This document shows, one piece after another, positions 11,041 to 21,383 of a DNA stretch of 64,000 bases. The stretch spans positions 744,001 through 808,000 of the forward strand of contig JARVLF010000010.1 in assembly GCA_030849465.1 (NCBI GenBank). Direction: 5' to 3'. The notes below the pieces were generated by a model. That model was given only the letters and a program-made list of their open reading frames with translations, searched no databases and had not been told where the DNA came from. This DNA comes from Moesziomyces globuligerus (taxonomy: Eukaryota > Basidiomycota > Ustilaginomycetes > Ustilaginales > Ustilaginaceae). Within the stretch, counting starts at the first letter, position 1. Each line of letters opens with the position of its first letter. The position numbers and the translations under genes are program-made.

Positions 11041-11363
11041 ATGGCCGCCGCCATCGCACGTCCTCAGGGCGCAAGACCCATGCCCTCCGCCTCCTCCTCC
11101 TCGGGCGGTAGCGCTGGCACGGGTGCCGCGGCCAACTTTCCTGCTTACAACAGCCAAGCTGCCTTCGCTCCCACCCCAAAGGAGGCTGCTTGGTACGAAC
11201 ACGAAGAGCGCATGCGTCCCTCCTACATCCATCAGCCTGCTCCTCAACCCCTCGCTCTCTCGTCGCAGTACAATCAGCAGTACGCCGCCTCCGCTCGAGC
11301 TCAACCCCCCGTAAGCCCCTCCGCCTACGCCTCGCACGCCTACACCAACGCACATCCCTCGCA

Positions 11364-11400
<37 letters not shown>

Positions 11401-14400
11401 GCCTACTACCCAGCAGCCTCGCCTCAGCGCGCGTCTGCTCCCTACCCGGCGCAGATGCAGCCCCAGCATCATCAGTATACCCAGCAGCAGCCGCTGCATT
11501 ACCAGCAGCTTCAGTCGCCTCAGAGGCATGCCCATGCTGCCCCTTCTCAATCCACGCGCCCACCGCCCTCCCCCTCGGCCAAGTATGCCAACCCGCATCT
11601 CAACAGCGCACCTTCCCGCTTCGCCCAAAACCCCACCTATCGCGACTCGGACGATCTCCCCCGCTCCACCGTCAAGGGCAGCGCCTTCATGCACAAGGGC
11701 TTCTGGGACATCATGTCGCTCGTCAACAACCAGGGGCCTGCTCCCTCTCGTCTCGCTCCGCCCTCCAACGCACACCGCCCCTCGTCACCAGGCAAGTTCC
11801 GCGCGACCCTCAGCAAGGCGTCGGGTGCGCTGCGCAAAAACACCAACGACAGCTTCCAGGCGGGTCCCGAGTACGGCGCACAGGCTGCCTATCCCCTCAC
11901 GGGGAATGCTTCGCCACGCGCCCAGACCTCGCCCACCAAGGAGGCCTCGAGCGTGGCCGTGCCCGGTGCCTATCCTCGGCCTTCGTATGCCTCGCCTTCG
12001 GCGCACACCGCAAACGCCTCGGCGGTCAGTGCGGCGCTCAACTTCTTTGCGCCTGCGGTCATGGGCCCGCGCGCACAGAAGAAGCGCATCAGCGTCGACA
12101 TGGTCGGCTCGCCCCAGACCCAGACCTTTGTCCATGCAGCCCACGCCAGCGACGCAGAGCAGGCAGAGGTCATCCTCAACCGCTGGAGCCGCGACGGCGT
12201 CGGCAAGGTCGCCGATCCTTCCTGGGTCGAGCCCATCAAGGAGGCCCTTCGCCTCCAGGCGGCTAGAAACCAGGCAGAGGCCATCGCCCAGGTCCAGGCG
12301 GCCATGCATCAGGACAGCCTCATCCACGACAACCCGCGTCAGCTCCACATTGTCAACGGCGCACCCAGCCAGATCTCGATGCTCACCACCACCACCGCCA
12401 CCGCAGGTCACAGCACCCTCTCCAACACCACCATCCGCGCCAATGCGGCCGCGCAGCCTGCGCTCTCGCCCGCCCGAGAACACAAGATGTTCGCCGGTAT
12501 CGCCGAGGAGCCGCTCACCTCGACCGACGCCGAACTCGAAGCGGCCATCAATGCTCAGATCCAGCTGACCCAGCCTCCCGCCGCGCAGCCTGTGTTCAAG
12601 CCGCCCACGCTCCGTACCAACACGGCGGGTACGCTGCTCGTCAATCCATCGCCTCCCGTCGCACGCGATGGTGTCGGGCTGACACCCGACTACATGCAGT
12701 ATCGTCCTCCCTCGCCGCACGCCGCCACGCCCGGCGCCTCGAACCGCAACAGCCGCAACATCGACGGTCTGCCCGCCGGCGGCGCACCGCATGCGATCAA
12801 CGCCATGTTCGAGACCCCCGCGCTCCAGGCGCCCGGCGCCGGCGAACGACCCAACTCGATGGTCATCCTCGACAGCCTGCGCTCCATCGATACGGCAGGC
12901 ATGAGCGCGCTCGCCGAGTTCAACCAGCCCATCGGAGCCGCTGTGCGCCCTTCACTCGAGACGGTCGAGAAGAGCGTGGCGGCCAAGATCTACTTTGAAA
13001 ACCTCTACTACGGCATCCTCAAGAAGCCCAAGGCGCGCGACACGCGGCGCGCCGGCCTCGAGGCCGAGCTCGCCGCGCTCCGCATCCCCGAGGATAGCAA
13101 GGAGCAGATCCGCGAGGCGTGGATGGCCAACGAGACGCGCTACCTGCGCGACCTGCGTGCGCGCGTCAACGTCAACTCGTTCCTCAAGCTCAAGACCATC
13201 GGTCACGGCGCGTTTGGCGTCGTCGCGCTGTGCAGGGAGCGACAGTCGGGCCAGCTGTATGCGATGAAGCAGCTGCGCAAGGCCGACATGCTGCGCAAGG
13301 GTCAGGAGGGCCACGTGCGCGCCGAGCGCGACCTCATGACGAGCGCCAGTGCAAGCGCGAGCGCAAAGTGGATCGTCAAGCTCGTCTACTCGTTCCAGGA
13401 CGTCGACCACCTCTACCTCATCATGGAGTTCATGGGCGGTGGCGATCTGCTCAACCTGCTCATCGAGAAGGACATCTTTGAGGAGGACTTCGCGCGCTTC
13501 TACGTCGCCGAGATGATCCTCGCCATCCACGAGGCGCATTCGTTTGGCTACATCCACCGCGACATCAAGCCCGACAACTTTCTCTACACCTCGGACGGCC
13601 ACATCAAGCTCGCCGACTTTGGGCTGTGCCAGTCGTTCCACTGGGCGCACGACGGTGCGTACTACGACCAGCAGCGCAAGAATCTGCTCAAGAAGCACGG
13701 CATCGATCTGGACGACTCGCATGCGGCGGCGGGGATGCGGCGTCGTGCGCAGGCGACGGGTCGCGGCGGTGGCGCACCCGGTCAGGCCGGTGCGGGCCTC
13801 TCGGATAAGGAGCTGGTGGAGATCATGTCGGATCGCAATCCGGACGGCACGCCCATGACGCACGTGCTCACGTGGCGCGAGAAGAACAAGAAGAAGATCG
13901 CCTACTCGGTGGTGGGGACCAACAACTACATGGCGCCCGAGGTACTGCGCGGGCTCGGCTACGATCAGGCGTGCGACTGGTGGTCGTTGGGCGTCATCGT
14001 CTTCGAGATGCTCTACGGCTACCCACCGTTCGTCTCCAAGTCGCGCCATCTGACGCGCCAGAAGATCCTCAACTGGAAGCAGACGCTGCGCTTTCCGCCC
14101 AAGCCGCGCATCTCGCGCGAGGGCCAGGACTTTATCGCACGCCTCGTGTGCGAGCGCGAAGATCGTCTCGGCAGCACAGCCTCGACCTCGGTCAGCAGGC
14201 CCAATAGCTACCTGCAGAGCGCACGCAGATCGGGCTTCGCCAACTCGGGCGCCTCGTCGACGTCGAGCGGACTGCAGGACGGCGTAGAGGAGCTCATGGC
14301 TCATCCCTGGTTCCGTGGCATCGACTGGGACAACCTGCACAGGATGCGTCCCCCCTTCCGCCCGGCGCTCAGCCACCCGGGCGACACCAAGCACTTTGAG

Positions 14401-14706
14401 GACGACATCGAAGATGCCCCGCTACCGGCGCCCGGTGCCGCCGACAATCCGAACGCAGACCAGCCCAGAGATCCCATGCTCCGCGACCGCGAACAGGGCC
14501 CCAAGCTCCTCGAGATGCGCAAGCAGCTCGCCTTTGTCGGCTACACCTTCAAGAGCCCCAAGGCGTTCGACCCGCGCGAGCAGCTGGCAGATGAACGCAA
14601 CGTCATCGCCGCCGAGCGCGCCGCCGGCATCAAGCCCGGCCAGGAGAGGGGCAGGAGCAGAGAGCCCACCGAGATGGGAAGCCGCATCCGAAGCATGTCC
14701 ATGTAA
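11041..14706 (+). CDS. NDR-family AGC protein kinase with long Gln-rich N-terminus
   Basis: A 1221-residue intron-free serine/threonine kinase. Residues 1-650 are low complexity, with a poly-Gln run near 107-120. An N-terminal regulatory (Mob-binding type) segment with KIYFENLYYGILKKP precedes the kinase domain, which starts near 714 (GHGAFGVV, MKQL). HRDIKPDN is near 839 and DFGLCQSFHW near 859. There is a long activation-segment insert, then AYSVVGTNNYMAPE near 951-964. The C-terminal hydrophobic motif is FVGYTFK near 1164. The NDR subclass (Cbk1/Orb6/Cot1/Ukc1/Ppk35) controls polarised growth and cell separation. VVGTNNYMAPEVLRG and SKSRHLTRQKI recall the Ppk35-type branch more than Cbk1/Ukc1; this is from memory, so no symbol is given. 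An SASASASA run interrupts the N-lobe. Confidence 0.94.
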
Positions 14707-15331
14707 CTTGGTCGCTCTGTCCGCAGTGCGCATCGCCTTTTCCCCCTTTCCCCAGACTTTGTTTTCCAGCATTCCCTTTTTTCGTTTCGAGATTCGTGCC
14801 TTTCGGTCTTCGCTTCCACAGTCGTGGCTAATGCAACGTGATCCGTCATCTCGGCCCGCGTGTCCAAGTGTGGATGCTGGGGGAGGAGGTCGCAAGTGGC
14901 AGCAGGAGTGTCGTGGTGGTGTAATCCATCGGGAGCGGCTGTCGAGGCGAATTCCCGATCGGCGCAAGGCGGCTGCACGTGCGCGTCGAATTATGCGCGC
15001 AGCCATCGGCAGCCGACTGACAGCCGCCAAGCGCCCTACCCTGCGGCCTGTCCTGACCGGAAGGGTCTGTGCGACTCCAGAGCCGGAGCAAAATCGGGTC
15101 ACTCCTCCACCGCCCTGGTGGCGACCACACACCCCATGCCCACGCACGCCCGACCCAAAGCCACCGCGGCCAACGTGGGCCTTGCTGAGCCATTGCAGAA
15201 GCGCGGGAGATGGTGGGGGAAAAAGTTAACAACCCAGTCGTGCGAAACAAACCCTACGCTCAACGTCGTCGCCACTCGTCCTGCCACCACTGCCTTCGAC
15301 CCTTTGCACTTGCCGGGCAAGCATCATCGCC
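14707..15331. other. Intergenic spacer
   Basis: 625 bp holding the 3' UTR of the NDR kinase gene and the promoter and leader of the PLP-enzyme gene. I see no gene, RNA or clear repeat. Confidence 0.55.
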
Positions 15332-17589
15332 ATGACGAATCCAACAAGCTCCACCTACGACGCGGCGGCCAACAACGTCTTCGCCGGGCCCAACAGCCTC
15401 GTCGACTACTTCAATCCGGACAAGAACGCGCCGCTCCCGCTCGTCGAACTGCCGCCGGAGCTCAATCCGTTCCACGACGACGGCGTCCGCATCTACGCCA
15501 AGATGCTCACCGCCCTCCCCGCCACCAACGTCAAGAGCCTGCCTGGTAAGTCGCGCCCCCACCCCTCGCTGCCAGCATGTTGCGGGACAGACAGTCGCGG
15601 ACAAGGAGCTCGGGGGATGCAGTTGGAAGGAAAGCAAGCCACGGTCTCCGGTCTCGGCTCTCGAAGGCTTGATCTTGGCCGAGCGGGATCTTCGCAAGGA
15701 CCCTAGATTAGATATGCCGCCGGGGAGCCTGGTCTCAGCGGGACAGGCTCAAGGGAGAGAAGAGATAAGATATGATTGCAGCCTGAGGGCAGGAGAAAGC
15801 ATGTCTTGCGTGCTGGCCAGTGGTGTAAGACGCCAGAAGGGATGCGAGCAAGCCAAGCCAAGGGCGGGCTCCAAGCGGTGCTAGACGTGCTGCCGCCCGA
15901 CCCTTTGCACCTCAGCGGGCTCCAGAGGTGCTGGCACCCCAGCTCGGCGCTTTGCTTTCGATCACGCCATTTCGAGGCTCGATTTGCCGCGGCTCCATTC
16001 CGAAAATTCGCGTCTCTGTCCCCGATCGCGGTGTAACATTATTCCACCTCGCGCACGTCAGGTTGTGCTGGACCCTTTGGAGCATCTCGCTGACGATTCT
16101 CACCCGGTCTTTTCTTTCATTTGCGACCCCAGCGCTGTCGTTGCTCGAGGCGGGTGGGGTGATCTCGCTCGAGTCTACGCGCGAGGAGCGGGCGGCGCAG
16201 CGCATCCACACGGTGACCGAATCGTCGTCCGGCTCGACGGTGACGTCGATGGCGATGATCGCCCGCCAGCACGGCGTCGCCAAGGTGCGCGCGTGGATGT
16301 CCAACAAGGTCTCGCCGACAAAGGCGTCGCTGATGCGCTTCTTCGGCCTCGAGCTCGCGCTCTTCGGCGGGCCGTCGCAGTCGCCCCCGCAGGATCCGAT
16401 GGGCGGCATCGCCAAGGCCGCCGCACAGGGCCAGCAGCCGGGCACGTTCAATCCGAACCAGTACGAGAATCCGGCCAACCCGGCAGCGCACGAGCGCTGG
16501 ACGGGCAAACAGCTGCTGGACCAGCTTCCGGATATCAACGTGTTCGCAGGCGGGATGGGGACGGGTGGCACCATCACGGGCACGGCGACACGGCTCAAGC
16601 AGACGCGTCCCGACATGCATATCGTCGGCGTCTGCGTGGCTAGGGGCGACAAGGTCCCCGGTCCGAGACCGAGGGAGCTTCTTCAGCCCGTCGACTTTGC
16701 CTGGAAGCCGCTCGTCGACGATGTGGAGGATGTAGGCAGCAAGGAGAGCTATACGCTCAGCATGCAGCTGTGTCGGTACGGGTTGGTCTGCGGACCCAGC
16801 TCTGGGTTTTCGCTGCAGGGTCTCTTCCAGGTGCTCGAGCGCAGGAAGCGCGAGGGGACGCTGGCGAAGCTCCGGCAGCAGAACGACGGTGGGCCGATCC
16901 AGGCGGTCTTCCTCTGCTGCGATCTGCCGTTCCAGTATGTGGACGAGTACTTTTCCAAGTGCGATGCGGCGCTCTTTGCGCCGATTGTCAACGAGCATCT
17001 GTTCGGCGTGGACCAGTACGCCTACTCGACCAGCTGGATCCTCGATGCGGCGGCGGCGCAGACGATGCTCGTCTACCCGCGCTTCGCTCCGGCCAACGTA
17101 GCGCTGCCGGATGCTGAGGAGCTGGCCAGTGATCCGTCCGAAGAGGGTTCCGATACCGAACCTGCCTCACCGGGATTGCTGAGACCGGCGATTTTGGATC
17201 TCAGATCGCGCAACGATTTCAAAGAGGCGCATCTGGCACATGCGAGGAACGTGCCTCTCTCGTCGCTCAGGAGCGACGACGTCTCGCCGTACCAGGATGC
17301 AGCGCTACTCGCTACGCAGGCGACCGAGATCCAGAAGAGGTTCGTCGATCTCCCCGAGGTCATGCACCAGTGCCCCGGTAACGGCGTCGCCGAACTCAAC
17401 AGCTTGCAGCTGCCAGAGATGTGCGCCTGCCTCCGCACGTCCAACCGCGAACTCCTCGTCATCGACTACGCGGGCGACACGGCCAAACTCGCCGTCTCGG
17501 CCCTCCGCCACGTGGGCATCAAGGCCTTCTCGGTCCAGTCGGGCTGGAACGGTCTCCTGACCGCAGGCATCCCCACCGTCAAATCCTGA
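15332..17589 (+). CDS. PLP-dependent cysteine synthase-like enzyme fused to a rhodanese-like domain
   Basis: Two exons, 15332-15545 and 16133-17589, joined across a 587-bp GTAAGT...CAG intron (phase 1). The join restores NVKSLPALSLLEAGG and a protein of about 556 residues. The first ~370 residues look like the cysteine synthase fold-type II family: NVKSLPA (likely PLP lysine), TESSSGSTVTSMAMIARQ (substrate loop) and the Gly-rich GGMGTGGTITGTA phosphate-binding loop. After an acidic linker (ASDPSEEGSDTEP) the last ~140 residues resemble a rhodanese domain (PAILDLRSRNDFKEAHLAHARNVP). Where the catalytic Cys loop is expected the sequence is VIDYAGDTAKLA, without Cys, so sulfur transfer by this domain is doubtful. 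The reaction of the whole protein is unknown; beta-substitution or elimination on a serine or cysteine derivative is an inference. Confidence 0.85.
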
Positions 17590-17699
17590 TCATCCCATCC
17601 CCCCCTGCCGTCGTGGATCCTCTCACGTTGTTTGATCCCGTGTCTGTTGTTTGTACATCGCATTACTTTCAGTGACTTTCTTCTCGTCGCTTTTGCCGC

Positions 17700-18701
17700 T
17701 CAGGATCGGGTGGGGGGAGAGAAGAGGCTGGGGAAGGGATGCTCCGGCGTGGGTTGGAGCCAGTTGCGGTCGTCGTAGGACGCCTTGTGCGCGTCGCCTT
17801 CGATCATGTGGAACGTGTAGATGAACCGGCTCTTGTCCGAGGTGTTCCTCTCGCTCCTGTGGAGCACCGAGCCGTGGATCAGCACCAGCGTCCCTGCGCT
17901 GCACGCGGCTACCTTGGCATCCGCCTCGTCCCAGCTCGCCTCCTCGTCCTCGGCGAGCGTGGCGAACGTCGTCCCGGCGTCTGGGTTCGCCGGCTCCTTG
18001 CGCACGAACCTCTTGTTGATCCCGCGCGCGATGCCGAGCTCATCGTTCTTCGCATCGTGCGGTCTCACGTTCGGCCTCGCAGCCGTGGGCGGCTGTTGAT
18101 CGCGCGGCCATCGATGCGATCCAGGAAGGAAAGACAGACATCCGTTTTCGGGGGTGCAGTCCTCGAGCGCAAACCAGAATCCGATCGCCGAGGGTGGATC
18201 GGTATACAGAAACGTCGAGTCGTTGTGGCTCGGTACGGCGCCACCGATGGTAGGCTGCTTGCAGATGATCATGCTCTGCAGCACCTTGGGATCGCTATGC
18301 ACTGCCAGGCTCTGCGCGACATTCTGCAGCTCCTTGCTGAAGGAAAACTCGGCAAAGACCGGATCGAGCATGTGCAGCCCGTGCCCGACCTTGTTGACCG
18401 CCCGATGCTGGGGCACGGTCAGCTTTCCCGCCGCATCGATGGCCCCTTCTTCGAAAAAGTAGTGCACCTTGTCGCCCGACTCGAGGAAGTACCGATCGCC
18501 CACGTGCGCCTCGTCGCCGCGCTCGTCGTCCGAGGTGGTGAACTTGGTCAGCGGATGGCCCTCGAGCGAGAACGACGAGACGAGCTGCTTGCTGTGCGCC
18601 AGCAGCGGCGCCGGGTCGAAGAACGACGGCAGCAGCAGATAGCCCTCGCGCTCGAACTGCGCCACCTGCTCGGGCGAAAGCACACCGCCCGCTGCACTCA
18701 T
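17700..18701 (-). CDS. Phytanoyl-CoA dioxygenase (PhyH) family protein
   Basis: 333 residues from the ATG at 18701 (MSAAGGVLSPEQVAQFEREG), the usual PhyH start with an N-terminal helix before GYLLLPSFF. The upstream in-frame extension to 19040 is compositionally different and is rejected. Fe(II) ligands fit the family: HND (His near 159, Asp near 161) in PSHNDSTFLYT, and the distal His in LIHGS (near 276), followed by SRFIYTFHMIEG with the 2-oxoglutarate-binding Arg. GFWFALEDCTPENGCLSFLPGSH is typical of PHYHD1-like members (shown here only as a landmark between 18100 and 18180). Members hydroxylate acyl-CoA or other small molecules with 2-oxoglutarate; the substrate here is unknown. It is divergent from the OPT transporter gene, with a 489-bp shared promoter region. 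Confidence 0.9.
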   Translation of the reverse strand: MSAAGGVLSPEQVAQFEREGYLLLPSFFDPAPLLAHSKQLVSSFSLEGHPLTKFTTSDDERGDEAHVGDRYFLESGDKVHYFFEEGAIDAAGKLTVPQHRAVNKVGHGLHMLDPVFAEFSFSKELQNVAQSLAVHSDPKVLQSMIICKQPTIGGAVPSHNDSTFLYTDPPSAIGFWFALEDCTPENGCLSFLPGSHRWPRDQQPPTAARPNVRPHDAKNDELGIARGINKRFVRKEPANPDAGTTFATLAEDEEASWDEADAKVAACSAGTLVLIHGSVLHRSERNTSDKSRFIYTFHMIEGDAHKASYDDRNWLQPTPEHPFPSLFSPPTRS

Positions 18702-19190
18702 GACTGCGTGGTCGAGGATCGAGGCTGCGGTTGTAGGAGAGAAGGCCGGCGTTGGCTCTGTCGAAAGATGCTGCGAGGAGGCAAGGGCCGAGTAGTGGTG
18801 GTGGTGGTGGGGAAGGGGTCGCGTGGAGGACGCTTGGGGCAAGTGGGCCCGCTCGAAGCTCAGCCGCGCGCAGAGAGTGGCTTCGGCTTTTCGGAAGGGT
18901 CTGACCAGGCTTCCCGACGAGCCGTCCCCGCCACCTCCGGCATTTTGGCCGGAATCGCAGATCGACCACGAGACGTAACAGAGAATTTCGGCGCCAAAAT
19001 CCGGGCCTCTGCTGGTTGATTGCCGTCGCGGTGGATGCACAACCGAGGCTTGCCTGCAAGGGCCGGGTGACGTTGGCTATGTCCGTCGGGCAGCCGGCAT
19101 CGTACAGAGCTTGTCCGAGGCCATCGTACAACACGCACCTTTGCTCTGCATCCACTGCATCCTAACTTGCGGTCGTGGCGTGTGGCTACG
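18702..19190. other. Divergent promoter region, PhyH / OPT
   Basis: 489 bp between divergent starts. It contains a short CCA/ACC-type run near 18790-18815 (GTGGTGGTGGTGGTG on the + strand) but no gene. Shared regulation of the two genes is possible and untested. Confidence 0.5.
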
Positions 19191-21383
19191 ATGGACTCTC
19201 CAGCGCCCGAACACGCGCGCGGCGAGCACGGCGAGCACGACCCCGGCCAAGATGACGACTTTACGCTGCGCGCCGTCCTCGCCGGACTGTTGATCGGCTG
19301 CTTGCTGGCGTTCACCAACCTCTACCTGGGTCTGCAGTCGGGCTGGATCAGCATCATGTCGCTGCAGAGCTCGCTGCTCGGCTTTGCGCTCTTCCGCATC
19401 GTGCCGCGCCACATCGACGTGGCGGGGAGACGGTGGGTGCTCATGTCGAGCGCGTTCACGCCGCAGGAGAACGTGCTGGTGCAGACGACGGCGGCGGCGG
19501 TAGGCGTCATGCCGCTCTCGGCAGGACTCGTAGGCGTCATCCCGGCGCTCAAGAAGCTCACCTGGGACAAGGACGGGAGCGGGCCGATCGACCTCGACTT
19601 TCTCCAGCTGCTCGGCTGGTGCTTCGCGTTGGCCTACTTTGGCGTCTTCTTCGCCTCGCCGCTGCGCGAGCCCATGATCGTTCGGGAAAAGCTCACCTTC
19701 CCCAGCGGCACCGCCACTGCCCAGCTCATCGGCGTGCTCCACAACAAACCGCTGCTCGCCCAGCGAGCCGCTTCCACCGCCACGCTTCGGCGACGAGGAC
19801 AGCACGCCGAGGATGCCGAGGTGGGCGAGGACGACGAACGTACCGCCCTGCTTGGCGCACAGCATCGCCAGCAAAGCTCCGACCGAGAGAGGGACGAGGC
19901 GGAAGAGGACTCAAGCGCGCGCGCCATCACGGGTTCCAAGGGATGGAAGGCGCTCGCATGGGCCTTTTCTGGCTCGGCGGGATTCACGATTCTGTCGTAC
20001 TACATCCCCGTGCTGTACGCCATGCCGTTGTTCGACTTCCTGCCTCCGCACAACCTGGCAGCCATGTGGGGTTTCTGGTTCACGCCTTCGCTCAACTACA
20101 TCGGACAGGGCATCATCATGGGACTGCCGACGACGGTGAGCATGACGGCGGGTGCGCTGGTAGGCTGGGCGGTGCTGAGTCCGCTGGCGTACTACCAGGG
20201 CTGGGCTCCCGGCCACCCGCTGGATTCCGAGACGGGTAGCAAGGGATGGATCCTTTGGATCAGTCTGGCCATCATGTGCTCCGAGAGCATCGTCGGGCTC
20301 GCCGCCTTAGTCGCGAGCAACGGCCTGCGTGATCTCAAGAGCATGGCGGCGAGGCAGAACGGTCGCACAGCTGCAAGCGACGATGCGGATGCGGACGCGG
20401 ACGAGGACGTGGATCACGAGCCGGCGCATCGGCAGACGCCCATGTGGTGGGTGGTGAGCGGGCTCGTGGGCTCGACGCTGGTGGCTGTGGTGTTGATCTA
20501 CGTGGCGTTTGGGGCCGAAGGCATCTCGCCGTGGGCGACGTTACTGGGCATTGCGATGGCGTCGCTCTTCGCCATCCTGGGCATCCGAGCGCTGGGCGAG
20601 ACGGATCTGAATCCCGTCTCGGGGATCGGCAAGATCTCGCAGCTGATCTTTGCGCTGGTGCAGCCGGGCAACGTGGTGGCCAACCTGATTGCCGGTGGCA
20701 TCTCGGAGGCGGGCGCGATGCAGGCGGGCGACCTGATGCAGGACTACAAGACGGGCCATCTGGTGGGCGCCTCGCCGCGGTCGCAGTTCAAGGGCCAGCT
20801 GATCGGCAGCACGCTGGGCATCGTGATCAGCAGCTTCGCCTACAAGCTCTACACCGACGCCTACGAGATCCCGGGACCGCAGTTCCCGGCGCCTACCGCA
20901 GCCGTGTGGCTCAACCTGGCGCGACTGGTCAATCGCGGCCACCTGCCAGACAAGGTCAAGCTGTTTATGATCGTGTTCGGAGCGATCTTTGCCGTCTCGG
21001 GGCTGGCCAAGACGCTGGCGCGAAGCAAGGCGCTACGCGACGAAAGCAGAGGCGCAGCAGGCAGCGGCACGGCGGCGAGGATGGCCAAGCTGGTGCCGAG
21101 CGGCATTGCGTTTGCGGTGGGCATGCTCAACACGCCCAACTTTTCGTTGGCGCGGCTCGTGGGCGGGCTGATCGCACACTGGTACTATGCGCGCAACCGG
21201 AGGCGGATGGATGCGGCCAAGACACCGGCGGCGCTGGCGGGGATCGGCATCATCATTGTGGCGAGCGGCTTCGTGCTGGGAGAGGGAGCGGCGAGCATCG
21301 TGACGCTGCTGCTCAAGCAGAACGGCGCGCAGGCTTGGACGTGCGCGGGCTGCCGCGGTGGATGCGGCGGCGGGTGTGCCTAG
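19191..21383 (+). CDS. Oligopeptide transporter (OPT) superfamily membrane protein
   Basis: 730 residues from the ATG at 19191. The frame extends 24 bp upstream only by a TTG codon. Many hydrophobic segments are visible, starting at VLAGLLIGCLLAFTNLYLG. Hallmarks of the OPT/YSL-like group are TPQENVLVQTTAAAVGVMP, REKLTFPSGTATAQL, GQGIIMGLP, NPVSGIGKISQL, AGGISEAGAMQAGDLMQDYK and PAPTAAVWL. Hydrophilic loops near residues 200-245 and 390-420 are acidic and Arg-rich and are probably cytosolic. OPT proteins are proton-coupled importers of small peptides or metal chelates. The C-terminus ends in CAGCRGGCGGGCA, a Cys-Gly tail that might bind metal (inference). A second OPT gene is cut by the right window edge. 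Confidence 0.94.
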   Translation: MDSPAPEHARGEHGEHDPGQDDDFTLRAVLAGLLIGCLLAFTNLYLGLQSGWISIMSLQSSLLGFALFRIVPRHIDVAGRRWVLMSSAFTPQENVLVQTTAAAVGVMPLSAGLVGVIPALKKLTWDKDGSGPIDLDFLQLLGWCFALAYFGVFFASPLREPMIVREKLTFPSGTATAQLIGVLHNKPLLAQRAASTATLRRRGQHAEDAEVGEDDERTALLGAQHRQQSSDRERDEAEEDSSARAITGSKGWKALAWAFSGSAGFTILSYYIPVLYAMPLFDFLPPHNLAAMWGFWFTPSLNYIGQGIIMGLPTTVSMTAGALVGWAVLSPLAYYQGWAPGHPLDSETGSKGWILWISLAIMCSESIVGLAALVASNGLRDLKSMAARQNGRTAASDDADADADEDVDHEPAHRQTPMWWVVSGLVGSTLVAVVLIYVAFGAEGISPWATLLGIAMASLFAILGIRALGETDLNPVSGIGKISQLIFALVQPGNVVANLIAGGISEAGAMQAGDLMQDYKTGHLVGASPRSQFKGQLIGSTLGIVISSFAYKLYTDAYEIPGPQFPAPTAAVWLNLARLVNRGHLPDKVKLFMIVFGAIFAVSGLAKTLARSKALRDESRGAAGSGTAARMAKLVPSGIAFAVGMLNTPNFSLARLVGGLIAHWYYARNRRRMDAAKTPAALAGIGIIIVASGFVLGEGAASIVTLLLKQNGAQAWTCAGCRGGCGGGCA

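Noticed and set aside
12952..14394. 480-residue minus-strand open frame
   Set aside because: It is antisense to the NDR kinase domain and has no own motif.
18702..19040. 113-residue N-terminal extension of the PhyH protein
   Set aside because: PhyH proteins begin with the helix seen at 18701; the extension is Ser/Arg/Pro-rich and overlaps the promoter of the divergent gene.
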